NCBI RefSeq assembly: GCF_004362665.1
Contig: NZ_SNXR01000018.1
Location: forward strand, 1 to 64,000
Source of the DNA: Flavobacterium dankookense
GTDB lineage: Bacteria; Bacteroidota; Bacteroidia; Flavobacteriales; Flavobacteriaceae
Reading direction: 5' to 3'
DNA: 64,000 nt
This document shows, piece after piece, positions 17,778 through 25,830 of the stretch. Position 1 is the stretch's first letter; each line of letters opens with the position of its first letter. Below the pieces are notes generated by a model. It made no database searches. It was not told where the DNA came from and saw only the letters and a list, made by a program, of their open reading frames with translations. Both the position numbers and the translations under genes were made by a program.

Positions 17778-18638
17778 TTGAAAGAAAGCAATCATCCAGA
17801 AGATAATTTTATAACAGCCAAACCTACTTCAGAAAAAATCAGTAGGCATATTTCCTATTATTATTTCCACAAATCATTTGACGAAAAGTATCAAAAGAAA
17901 TTTATATTTTATCCTAACTATAAACATGCTCTAACGGTTTATAGGAATTCAGAAGTTTTTTTATCTGATAATGAGTCAATGGTAAAACCTTCTAAATTAT
18001 TCTTTTTGAAACCAATCTATTGTATTAATAAGGATAAAAATATTAAAGTAAGTATCGAAGGTGTTTTTGATAAAATCGGAATTGTATTTAATCCACTGGG
18101 AATAAACCATTTTATAAAAAAATCAATACAAGATGTATTTCCATATGAAATAAATGTCTTTCCGCATTTTGGCGAAGAATTTAATCTTGTGTTGAATCAA
18201 GTGTTTTTAGAAAATGAAATACACAAAAAAGTGGAACTTCTTGATGCTTTTTTTGAAAAAAAAATCCAACCTTTTGATGAATCAATTCTGAAAAAAGCCA
18301 TTGGTGAAATTATTGTTTCTAATGGCGGAATTAAAGTTTCAGAACTATCGGAGAAGCTTAAAATAAACAGAAAATCATTGCTACGCCTTTTTAACAAACA
18401 TACTTCTATGTCAGTTGAAGAATATAGAAAAATGGTGATGTTTAGACAAGCTTTCAATTATTTTCAAGAAAATAAAGACACAGTAAACCTTACCGAAGTG
18501 GCACTTTTTAGTATGTATTATGACCAAGCGCATTTCATAAAACACTTTAAATCAATCACTAAAGAAACACCGAATTCACTTTTGACAAAAATTCAACATC
18601 TCGGATTGGAAGATACTTATTGGTATTTTGAAGATTAA
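17778..18638 (+). CDS. AraC-family transcriptional regulator
   Basis: A 286-residue protein. The C-terminal third (about 185-286) is an AraC/XylS double helix-turn-helix domain: IKVSELSEKLKINRKSLLRLF for the first helix pair and LTEVALFSMYYDQAHFIKHFK for the second, followed by TPNSLL. The N-terminal part is a poorly conserved sensor domain related to DUF6597-type regulators (SRHISYYYF). No ATG exists near the start. I chose the TTG at 17778 because the TTG at 17736 lies inside the preceding terminator. The regulated genes and the ligand are unknown. Confidence 0.82.
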   Translation: MKESNHPEDNFITAKPTSEKISRHISYYYFHKSFDEKYQKKFIFYPNYKHALTVYRNSEVFLSDNESMVKPSKLFFLKPIYCINKDKNIKVSIEGVFDKIGIVFNPLGINHFIKKSIQDVFPYEINVFPHFGEEFNLVLNQVFLENEIHKKVELLDAFFEKKIQPFDESILKKAIGEIIVSNGGIKVSELSEKLKINRKSLLRLFNKHTSMSVEEYRKMVMFRQAFNYFQENKDTVNLTEVALFSMYYDQAHFIKHFKSITKETPNSLLTKIQHLGLEDTYWYFED

Positions 18639-18714
18639 TTTTTGACTGTCTCAATTTTACAATTTTAAGATTGTACTTAGCTTTAATATTGCATTGTAAA
18701 TAAATCTGTAAATC

Positions 18715-19248
18715 ATGGTAAAGTTGAATTTAAAATTGATGATTATTCAAACAGTCTTGCAAGGATTATTTTTTGCTGTTTTCATGGCTGTCTTCGGATA
18801 TTTTATGGGTGAAAAGTTCAATATAAAGTTATTTGTTTTTCATGCCACTTTTTTTGGACTTTTCATGGGTATTCTTTTTCCTATCATTATTGAAATCCTA
18901 ACAAAAAGAATTCTTAAAAAAAACATTATAAGTATAGAAAAAGATGAAAATCTTGTATATGAAAGTGGTTCAACTTTAAAATGTAAATCATTTTCAGCTG
19001 GAGGCAAACTTATACTTACCAACAAAAGAATAGCTTTTAAACCAAACAAACTGAATTCAAAAAAAGTATTTGTTGAAATTCCATTGAATGAAATTACTAC
19101 TGTAGAACCAAAAAATACCTTAGGCTTCATTCATAATATTTTTATTATTAAAACAAAAAATGAAGAGTTAAAATTTTATGTTGGTGAAAACGATAGAGAT
19201 ACTTGGGTAACAAAAATTAAAAACTTTATTATCAGTTCAAAGAATTAA
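18715..19248 (+). CDS. Membrane protein with GRAM-like domain
   Basis: A 177-residue protein. Two transmembrane helices lie at about 8-30 and 40-62. A cytoplasmic beta-rich domain from about 78 to 170 resembles GRAM/PH-like domains (GGKLILTNKRIAFKP, then VEIPLNEITTVEPKNTLGFIHNIFIIKT). GRAM domains bind membranes or proteins. No specific function can be given. It has its own spacer on both sides. Confidence 0.65.
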   Translation: MVKLNLKLMIIQTVLQGLFFAVFMAVFGYFMGEKFNIKLFVFHATFFGLFMGILFPIIIEILTKRILKKNIISIEKDENLVYESGSTLKCKSFSAGGKLILTNKRIAFKPNKLNSKKVFVEIPLNEITTVEPKNTLGFIHNIFIIKTKNEELKFYVGENDRDTWVTKIKNFIISSKN

Positions 19249-19297
19249 AAATTATTAAACAATTTAAAATTTTATTTAACCTTTAAAATCAAAAAAA

Positions 19298-19921
19298 ATG
19301 AAAAAAGTTCAATTTACACTATTGTTTTTGTTATTTGCACTAAGCGTTAGCGCACAGGAAGCAACAACAAAAAAAGCGGAATTAGGTTTTAACATGAATG
19401 GTAAAATTGGTTTTGGTAAACTCATTCAAAACGGAATGGTCGATTTGAATGGAAGTGTTAACTCTGGAGATATTCTTTTCTTTTACAGACTTCCTTCAGG
19501 AACTACATTAAGTACAGGAGTTGGATTATTAGATTTTAATGCAAACGGTGTTACAAGCGGAGAAAGCTATGCTTTAAAACAATCGTATTTAAGAATTCCA
19601 ATCAACTTAAATTATTCCATGTTTATTCTTGAAAACCAATTAGATAGTAAGCTTTCAGCTTATGGTGGAATTGGAGTTTATGCCAATACACTTTTAAAAG
19701 AAGAAATTCAAACTATCGATGAAACATTTAAAAATAAAAATCAAGGTTGGAATGCTGGTTTAGGCTTTAATGTTGGTCTACGATTTGGTGTCGCAAAAAA
19801 TATGAACTTTGGATTAGGTTTTGAATCGCAGTCTGATATTACTAAAATGAAAAAAAATGGCGTTGAAAGAAAATTAGAGGAAATCAATACCGTTAATTTT
19901 TCTTTTGAATTCAAATTTTAA
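19298..19921 (+). CDS. Outer membrane beta-barrel protein
   Basis: A 207-residue protein with a signal peptide cleaved after VSAQ (about residue 20). The rest is alternating beta strands ending in an aromatic residue (VNFSFEFKF), the usual C-terminus of an outer-membrane barrel. Gly-rich strands such as LGFNVGLRFGVAKNMNFGLGFE fit a small eight- to ten-stranded porin-like fold. The function is unknown. The preceding gene lies only about 50 bp away and may share its transcript. Confidence 0.75.
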   Translation: MKKVQFTLLFLLFALSVSAQEATTKKAELGFNMNGKIGFGKLIQNGMVDLNGSVNSGDILFFYRLPSGTTLSTGVGLLDFNANGVTSGESYALKQSYLRIPINLNYSMFILENQLDSKLSAYGGIGVYANTLLKEEIQTIDETFKNKNQGWNAGLGFNVGLRFGVAKNMNFGLGFESQSDITKMKKNGVERKLEEINTVNFSFEFKF

Positions 19922-19986
19922 TAAAAATAAAGAAATCAAGTCTTAGACAAAGCATAAATTTAAAATTAACCGTAATGTTGCATCTG

Positions 19987-19994
19987 TAAATTTG
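19987..19994 (+). promoter_or_regulatory. -7 box of the DUF1015 gene
   Basis: TAAATTTG matches TAnnTTTG and lies 26 bp before the ATG at 20021. No TTG is found at the ideal spacing, so this is a partial match. Confidence 0.4.
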
Positions 19995-20020
19995 TAACTT
20001 TACGGTTATTTTTTAGATAG

Positions 20021-21238
20021 ATGTCAAAAATTATCCCTTTTAAAGCCGTTCGACCAACTCCCGATAAAATTGGGTTGGTAACTTGTAGAAATTATGATGA
20101 TTACAGTTCGGCGGAACTTGCTGCTTGGTTAAGTTTTAATCCATATTCGTTTTTACACGTCATTCATCCTGCGTATATGCATTCGCAAAAAATCACTTTG
20201 GACAAACGTTTTAAAGGTGTTGCGCACAAATACCAAGATTTCAAAGAGGATGGTGTTTTTATGGAAGAAGAAAAACCAGTTTTCTTTTTATACGAAATCA
20301 AAACCAAGACACAATCTTTTACTGGAATTGTTGCTGGAACTTCAATCGATGATTATAAAAACAATATTATCAAAAAACACGAAGACACGTTGCAATATCG
20401 TGTGGAATATTTCAAAGATTATTTGCATCAAACGGGTTTTAATACCGAACCAGTTTTAATCACTTATCCCGACAATGAAGTGTTGAATAATTGGATTTTT
20501 GAAAAGAAAAAAAGTGTACCGATATACAATTATTCCACCACAAATAAAGAAAAACACCAACTTTGGAAAATCGAAACCGATGAAGAAATTAATTGGTTAA
20601 GTAAACAATTTGAAAATATTCCAGAATTATATATCGCTGATGGACATCATCGTTCGGCTTCAGCAGAAATGCTTTATGATGAAGACAAACATTTAGGAAA
20701 TGAAAATTTGAACTATTTCATGAGTTTCTTAATTGCTGAAAGTCAGGTCAAAATCTATGAATTCAACCGAATTATTCGTGATTTGAATGGCTATTCCAAA
20801 GAAGATTTTCTCGAAAAACTCTCAGAACATTTCATCATCAAAGACAAGGAACAAGAATTGTGGAAACCGCAAAGTAAGTTTGAATTTGGGATGTATCTCG
20901 ACGGAAGTTTTTATGCTTTATTTTACAAACAACAAAGCACAATTGAAAACATTTTAGAAAATCTCGATGCTCAAATTTTATACGATAAAGTCTTGCAACC
21001 TCTTCTAGGTATTGAAGATTTACGAAACGACGAACGCATTGAATACATTCCTGGAAAACAATCCATCGCTACCATAAAAGAATTGGTTGACGAAGGCGAA
21101 TTTGAAGTTGGCTTTATGCTTTACCCAAGTGATATTTCAGAAATTAAAGCATTGGCAGACAACGGATTGATTATGCCACCAAAAAGCACTTACATTGAAC
21201 CGAAATTCAGAAGTGGATTGATGGTTTATGAACTTTAA
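20021..21238 (+). CDS. DUF1015 family protein
   Basis: A 405-residue cytoplasmic protein of the DUF1015 family. Recognisable marks are the start IPFKAVRPTPDKIGLVTCRNYD and the conserved YIADGHHRSASAEM near residue 205. The end KSTYIEPKFRSGLMVY is also typical. The family is frequent in Bacteroidota and Firmicutes, often near serine biosynthesis genes, but has no established function. Here yggS follows after a spacer full of dispersed repeats. Confidence 0.9.
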   Translation: MSKIIPFKAVRPTPDKIGLVTCRNYDDYSSAELAAWLSFNPYSFLHVIHPAYMHSQKITLDKRFKGVAHKYQDFKEDGVFMEEEKPVFFLYEIKTKTQSFTGIVAGTSIDDYKNNIIKKHEDTLQYRVEYFKDYLHQTGFNTEPVLITYPDNEVLNNWIFEKKKSVPIYNYSTTNKEKHQLWKIETDEEINWLSKQFENIPELYIADGHHRSASAEMLYDEDKHLGNENLNYFMSFLIAESQVKIYEFNRIIRDLNGYSKEDFLEKLSEHFIIKDKEQELWKPQSKFEFGMYLDGSFYALFYKQQSTIENILENLDAQILYDKVLQPLLGIEDLRNDERIEYIPGKQSIATIKELVDEGEFEVGFMLYPSDISEIKALADNGLIMPPKSTYIEPKFRSGLMVYEL

Positions 21239-21265
21239 GTCATTGCGAGGAACGAAGCAATCTCA
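21239..21265 (+). repeat. GTCATTGCGAGG-type dispersed repeat fragment
   Basis: GTCATTGCGAGGAACGAAGC, continuing AATCTCA, follows the DUF1015 stop directly. The same word is a recurrent intergenic element in many bacterial genomes. Only one end is present here; the matching inverted end is missing. Confidence 0.55.
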
Positions 21266-21322
21266 TAAAAAATTAGATTAATGATTATCGATTTTTGATT
21301 TCAGAAGTTTTACACACAAACT

Positions 21323-21389
21323 TGTCATTTCGACGAAGGAGAAATCACATGAAACAGTTCAATATGTTATCCTTCTTTTCAGAATGACA
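21323..21389 (+). repeat. Short palindromic intergenic element with TGTCATT ends
   Basis: The element begins TGTCATTTCGACGAAGGAG and ends TTTCAGAATGACA, so TGTCATT and AATGACA form terminal inverted repeats. GAAGGAG and CCTTCTTTTC near the ends could extend the pairing. It is 67 bp long and lies 15 bp before yggS. Confidence 0.6.
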
Positions 21390-21403
21390 AAACCATAAAA
21401 ATT

Positions 21404-22063
21404 ATGTCAATACAACAAAATTTACTCCAAATAAAATCCCTACTTCCGTCAAACGTTACATTAGTTGCGGTTTCCAAAACCAAGCCTGTCGAAGATTTAA
21501 TGGAAGCTTACAATGCTGGTCAACGCATTTTTGGTGAAAATAAAATCCAAGAAATGACCGAAAAATGGCAGCAAATGCCAAAAGACATTGAATGGCATAT
21601 GATTGGTCACGTTCAGTCAAACAAAGTGAAATATATGGTTCCGTATGTGAAACTCATTCACGGAGTTGACAGTCTAAAATTGCTAAAAGAAATCAACCGT
21701 CAAGCTGCTCGTTGGCGAAAAAACATCAATTGTTTGCTTCAAATTCACATTGCCGAAGAAGAAACTAAATTCGGTTTAGATGAAAATGAATTGATTGAAT
21801 TATTGAATTCTGATGAGTTTAAAGAAATGAGTAATGTTAAAGTAATTGGTTTAATGGGAATGGCTACATTTACTGAAAATCAAGAACAAATAAAAAAAGA
21901 ATTTGATAATTTAAAATCAATTTTTGATAAATCAAAGAAACTGAAAACTGAAAACTGTCAACTGAACACTCTATCAATGGGAATGTCTGGCGATTATCAA
22001 TTAGCCATTGATTGCGGCAGTACAATGGTTCGGATTGGAAGTAGTATATTTGGTTCAAGATAA
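21404..22063 (+). CDS. YggS family PLP homeostasis protein
   Basis: A 219-residue PLP-binding protein with the alanine-racemase N-terminal barrel. The cofactor lysine is near residue 25 in LVAVSKTKPVEDL. IFGENKIQEMTEKW, IEWHMIGHVQSNKVKY and LSMGMSGDYQLAIDCGSTMVRIGSSIFG are family signatures. Members keep pyridoxal phosphate and amino-acid pools in balance without a catalytic reaction of their own. Residues KLKTENCQLN (about 180-190) are encoded by four units of a 7-bp repeat (21940-21970) and look like an inserted loop before the conserved C-terminal motif. Confidence 0.94.
   Translation: MSIQQNLLQIKSLLPSNVTLVAVSKTKPVEDLMEAYNAGQRIFGENKIQEMTEKWQQMPKDIEWHMIGHVQSNKVKYMVPYVKLIHGVDSLKLLKEINRQAARWRKNINCLLQIHIAEEETKFGLDENELIELLNSDEFKEMSNVKVIGLMGMATFTENQEQIKKEFDNLKSIFDKSKKLKTENCQLNTLSMGMSGDYQLAIDCGSTMVRIGSSIFGSR
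21940..21970 (+). repeat. Heptanucleotide repeat inside yggS
   Basis: Four units of 7 bp, ACTGAAA, ACTGAAA, ACTGTCA and ACTGAAC, then ACT. The same unit recurs in the spacer at 22080-22111, and a related one lies in pyrD at 54048-54078. Confidence 0.75.
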
Positions 22064-22079
22064 AAGAGATTAAAAATAG

Positions 22080-22111
22080 ACTGAATACTAATAACTGAAC
22101 ACTGAATACTA
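22080..22111 (+). repeat. Heptanucleotide repeat in the yggS-exonuclease spacer
   Basis: Four 7-bp units, ACTGAAT, ACTAATA, ACTGAAC and ACTGAAT, then ACTA. The array ends 4 bases before the TTG start of the next gene. Its last bases form TAAATTTG (22110-22117), a -7 box look-alike that overlaps that start. Confidence 0.75.
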
Positions 22112-22114
22112 AAT

Positions 22115-23476
22115 TTGTACGCAATACTCGACATAGAAACCACTGGAGGACAATTCAACGAAGAAGGAATTACAGAAATCGCCATCTATAAATTTGACGG
22201 TCACGAAATCGTTGATCAATTTATTAGTTTGGTCAATCCAGAAAAACCAATACAACCATTTGTTATAAAATTGACTGGAATTAACAATGCCATGTTACGT
22301 TCGGCTCCAAAATTCTATGAAATCGCTAAACGGATTATCGAAATCACTCAAGATTGCATTTTGGTTGCACACAACACTTCATTTGATTATCGAATACTTC
22401 GAACGGAATTCAATCGTTTAGGTTATGATTTTATAAAACCTACACTTTGCACTGTGGAATTATCCCAAAAATTAATTCCTGGTCAAGCTTCTTATAGTTT
22501 AGGGAAATTAGTTAGAGCACTTGGAATTCCTGTAACGGATAGACACAGAGCTAGTGGCGATGCTATGGCAACTGTAAAGTTGTTTAAAATGCTTCTCGCA
22601 AAAGATGTTGCAAAAGAAATTTTAATCAGTTCGATTAAAGCCGAAATCAAAAAAGGATTATCACCAAAATTACTAGATATTGTAGAGAGTTTGCCTAGCC
22701 GAACAGGAATTTACTATATCCACAATGAAAAAGCAGATTTGATTTATATTGGCAAAAGCAAAAACATCAAAAAACGTGTTAATCAGCATTTTACAGGAAC
22801 ATCTAGAAAATCAAAAAAAATCCAAGTAGAAGTTTTTGCTGTAACTTTTGAAGAAACCGGAAGCGAATTAATTGCTTTACTGAAAGAAAGTGAAGAAATA
22901 AAAATCAACAAACCAATTTATAATCGGGCACAAAGAAAAAGCATCTTTCAATATGCATTGTATGTTGAAAAAGATGAAAACGGTTATTTAGCGTTGAAAG
23001 TTCAAAAAGCAGATGGACGAAAAAAAGAAATCACTTCGTTCACATCCATGCAAGAAGGTAAAAATTTATTATTCAAAATTACTGCAGAACATCAACTTTG
23101 TCAAAAAATAAATGGTTTATATGAAACCCAAAACGGCTGTTTTCAACACAAAATAAACGAATGCAATGGTGCTTGTTTAGGAAAAGAACTGCCCGAAACC
23201 TATAATGAACGTGTCGAAGAATTCATCAACGACATGAAATTTGACAATGACAACATGGTCATTATCGATAAAGGAAGAAGTATTGACGAACGCAGTGCTG
23301 TTTTAATTGAAAACGGCATTTACAAAGGTTATTGTTTTTATGATTTGAATTATCAAATAAACAACATCGAAATATTGAAAAACATCATTATTCCGATGCA
23401 AAATAACCGCGACACTAGAACAATTATTCAAGGCTATTTGAGAAGAAATAAAGTAATGAAGATTGTTAAGTTTTAA
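22115..23476 (+). CDS. DEDDh exonuclease fused to GIY-YIG endonuclease domain
   Basis: A 453-residue two-nuclease fusion. Residues 1-165 form a DnaQ-like 3'-5' exonuclease: ILDIETTGG (ExoI, about 4-12), LVAHNTSFDYRILR (ExoII) and HRASGDAMAT (ExoIII, about 142-151). Residues about 199-280 form a UvrC/Cho-type GIY-YIG domain (GIYYIHNEKADLIYIGKSKN, then KKRVNQHF). The remaining C-terminal region has CNGACLGK and is seen in UvrC-like proteins. A role in DNA repair is inferred. Translation starts at TTG 22115. Nothing upstream fits, and the ExoI motif begins within five residues, as expected. Confidence 0.9.
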   Translation: MYAILDIETTGGQFNEEGITEIAIYKFDGHEIVDQFISLVNPEKPIQPFVIKLTGINNAMLRSAPKFYEIAKRIIEITQDCILVAHNTSFDYRILRTEFNRLGYDFIKPTLCTVELSQKLIPGQASYSLGKLVRALGIPVTDRHRASGDAMATVKLFKMLLAKDVAKEILISSIKAEIKKGLSPKLLDIVESLPSRTGIYYIHNEKADLIYIGKSKNIKKRVNQHFTGTSRKSKKIQVEVFAVTFEETGSELIALLKESEEIKINKPIYNRAQRKSIFQYALYVEKDENGYLALKVQKADGRKKEITSFTSMQEGKNLLFKITAEHQLCQKINGLYETQNGCFQHKINECNGACLGKELPETYNERVEEFINDMKFDNDNMVIIDKGRSIDERSAVLIENGIYKGYCFYDLNYQINNIEILKNIIIPMQNNRDTRTIIQGYLRRNKVMKIVKF

Positions 23477-23488
23477 TTTTTTATTTGT

Positions 23489-23584
23489 AGCCAATCCAGC
23501 TTTCCGCTATATCTTTTATAAATTTGTATTTAGCAAATAGCTAAATACAAATTTATAAAAGGATGCCGCTTCAATCTGGGCTAA
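23489..23584 (-). repeat. Dispersed intergenic repeat, copy C, with long perfect palindrome
   Basis: On the minus strand it begins TTAGCCCAGATTGAAGCGGC and ends AGCGGAAAGCTGGATTGGCT, matching copies A and B. The centre is a perfect inverted repeat: 21-base arms at 23514-23534 and 23540-23560 with loop AAATA. It follows the exonuclease gene and could stop transcription, though no long T run follows. Confidence 0.85.
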
Positions 23585-23595
23585 AAACATAGTAA

Positions 23596-24522
23596 TTGAA
23601 AAAAAACTATCTCATCACCATCATCGGACCAACAGCAATCGGAAAAACTTCCTTGAGTATTGCTTTGGCACAACATTTCAATTGCGATATCATTTCTTGC
23701 GATAGCCGACAGTGTTTTAAGGAAATGAAAATCGGCACAGCAGTTCCTTCTGAAGAAGAATTAGCAAGTGCCACGCATCATTTTATTCAAAACAAATCGA
23801 TTTTTGACAATTACTCAGTTGGCGATTTTGAAAAAGAAGCTCTTGCAAAATTAGATGAATTATTTTTAAAGAATAATGTTCAAATTATGGTTGGTGGAAG
23901 CGGATTGTATGTTGATGCGGTTTTAAAAGGATTTGATGATTTCCCAGATATTGATGAAAAAGTTCGAGTAAAAATAAATACTGATTTTGAACAATTTGGA
24001 ATAGATTATCTACAGCAAAAGTTAAAAGAACTGGATGCTGATTATTTCCAAAAAATTTCGACCGAAAATCCGCAAACGTTACAAAATCCACAACGAATGA
24101 AACGTTTTGTAGAAGTTTGTATTGGAACGGGAAAACCGTATTCCAGTTTTATTGGACAAAAGAAAAACCAGCGCAACTTCATTCCTATCATCATTGGATT
24201 GGAAGCCGAAAGAGAAATGATGTACAACCGAATTAACCAACGAGTTGACATCATGATGAACGAAGGTTTATTGAAAGAAGTAGAAAATCTTATTCCTCAT
24301 AAAAATTTAAATGCGCTACAAACGGTCGGTTATCGAGAATTATTTGACTTTTTTGAAGGAAAAACAACTTTGGAATTCGCCATTGAACAAATCAAAATGA
24401 ATACACGTCGCTTTGCAAAACGCCAAATTACATGGTTTAAACGAACTGAAAATGTGCTTTGGTTTGATTATTTGACGGACAAAAAAGAGATTGTTAATTC
24501 GATTGAATTATCCATAAATTGA
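23596..24522 (+). CDS. miaA: tRNA dimethylallyltransferase
   Basis: Adds a dimethylallyl group to A37 of tRNAs that read codons starting with U. The 308 residues match the family. The P-loop GPTAIGKTSLSIAL is at about 10-23. ISCDSRQCFKEMKIGTAVPS, MVGGSGLYVDAVL and LQTVGYRELFDFFEG follow, and RRFAKRQITWFKR at the C-terminus is diagnostic. The start is TTG at 23596; no ATG is available and the P-loop is at the usual distance. It stands just after repeat copy C. Confidence 0.96.
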   Translation: MKKNYLITIIGPTAIGKTSLSIALAQHFNCDIISCDSRQCFKEMKIGTAVPSEEELASATHHFIQNKSIFDNYSVGDFEKEALAKLDELFLKNNVQIMVGGSGLYVDAVLKGFDDFPDIDEKVRVKINTDFEQFGIDYLQQKLKELDADYFQKISTENPQTLQNPQRMKRFVEVCIGTGKPYSSFIGQKKNQRNFIPIIIGLEAEREMMYNRINQRVDIMMNEGLLKEVENLIPHKNLNALQTVGYRELFDFFEGKTTLEFAIEQIKMNTRRFAKRQITWFKRTENVLWFDYLTDKKEIVNSIELSIN

Positions 24523-24564
24523 TACAACCATTTTGGAATTTTAGCATCTTTGAAATAAACTTAC

Positions 24565-25215
24565 ATGAAAAAATACTTTTTACTAATTATATTTATCTCT
24601 TGTGTTTCTTGTACTATTCCTTATGATGCGGAAACAAGATTGGTATTTGAAACTAAATTGGTAGACTCGAATGATAATAGTTTGGAAGGAATTGACGTCG
24701 AAATTACCGTTAGTAATGGCAGCGGTTTTGGCTCTAGTAGTGAATTATTAAGCTTCGGGAAAACAAATAGTAATGGCGAGTTGCGATTAATTTTTCCTTC
24801 GCCAGAATTTGATCGTGGTTATGACCTTTCTGTAAACTCACCTTATAGTGATAATGAAAATTATGTTCCTTTAGAAATAAACAACATAGGTATCGAAAAT
24901 TTTAATGATTATAAATTAACTATCCCCAAAATTTATAGATTAACCTATGATGAAAGTGTTCAAGTTTATTTAGAATTTAATTCTATAAATAATTCAAATA
25001 AAATAACAAATGTATTTATTGATGGAATTAACTCGCCTTATAGTTCCTCTTTTTTAGACGAAGAAGAAACATTTTATACATATAATTTTTTTGCAAAAAA
25101 AAATCAAACAATTCAAATAAACTATACTGTAAAAAATATATCAGGTCAGTTACAAAATGTATCTCAGGAATTGGTTATCAATGAGGAAAATATTAGTCAA
25201 ATAATAAATTATTAA
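24565..25215 (+). CDS. Lipoprotein with Ig-like / carboxypeptidase-regulatory-like fold
   Basis: A 216-residue protein. The signal ends in a lipobox (FISCVSC, Cys about 13 or 16). The mature part begins with a beta-sandwich resembling carboxypeptidase regulatory or Big-type domains (ETKLVDSNDNSLEGIDVEIT, then FGKTNSNGELRLIF), followed by a second beta-rich half. I do not recognise a named family. The next gene starts one base after its stop, so the lipoprotein and the barrel are probably one operon and may form one envelope unit. Confidence 0.65.
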   Translation: MKKYFLLIIFISCVSCTIPYDAETRLVFETKLVDSNDNSLEGIDVEITVSNGSGFGSSSELLSFGKTNSNGELRLIFPSPEFDRGYDLSVNSPYSDNENYVPLEINNIGIENFNDYKLTIPKIYRLTYDESVQVYLEFNSINNSNKITNVFIDGINSPYSSSFLDEEETFYTYNFFAKKNQTIQINYTVKNISGQLQNVSQELVINEENISQIINY

Positions 25216-25216
25216 A

Positions 25217-25813
25217 ATGGGAAATAAATTTTTAATTCTTTTGTTTTTATTTATTTTTCCTTTTTGTTTTTCGCAAGAAAAAAAAGATAATGAACTCAAC
25301 TTAAAAACATCGTTTTCAATTGGTTTTATTTACCCTATTGAATTTGGTTCAACAGCATTAGCTAAAGGTCATTCATCAAATTTAGGAGTAACAAGTTCAC
25401 TAGGAATTTTAAAATATTCAAATTTTTCAGGTGGAATTGGACTAGATTATATTTTCTACTCTGTTGAAGATAAACAGCTTATTGGAAACTATGGAAGTTC
25501 TAAACACAATTCTTATTTTTTTTACTTCAATTATGATTATCCTATTTCTAAAAAAATTTCATTAACTCCAAGTATTGGTTACGGATATTCTGAATTGGTT
25601 ATTAAAAAAAGTGGAAAAAGACGTGGCGCACAAGATGGAAAAGAATTTAGATTAGGCACATCAATCAATTATAATTTTGATAAACATAACGCTTTGTGTT
25701 TTTCAATTCTTTATGTAAATAATAAATATGATGTAAAAACGGAAGAAACTTTAGAAGATTTTTTTGGAAAATCAAATAGTATTCAAATTGGAATTATTTA
25801 TATAACTAAATAG
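25217..25813 (+). CDS. Outer membrane beta-barrel protein, partner of the upstream lipoprotein
   Basis: A 198-residue protein with a signal peptide ending FPFCFSQ (about residue 19). Alternating strands follow, with typical barrel patterns (SFSIGFIYPIEFG, KISLTPSIGYGYSELVI, NALCFSILYVNNKY) and a final strand ending IQIGIIYITK. Unlike many barrels it does not end in an aromatic residue. Only one base separates it from the lipoprotein gene. The function is unknown. Confidence 0.65.
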   Translation: MGNKFLILLFLFIFPFCFSQEKKDNELNLKTSFSIGFIYPIEFGSTALAKGHSSNLGVTSSLGILKYSNFSGGIGLDYIFYSVEDKQLIGNYGSSKHNSYFFYFNYDYPISKKISLTPSIGYGYSELVIKKSGKRRGAQDGKEFRLGTSINYNFDKHNALCFSILYVNNKYDVKTEETLEDFFGKSNSIQIGIIYITK

Positions 25814-25830
25814 ATCAAAAATTATAATTC

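Noticed and set aside
22110..22117. TAAATTTG as the promoter of the exonuclease/GIY-YIG gene
   Set aside because: It overlaps the TTG start codon, so a transcript from it would begin inside the gene; probably fortuitous.
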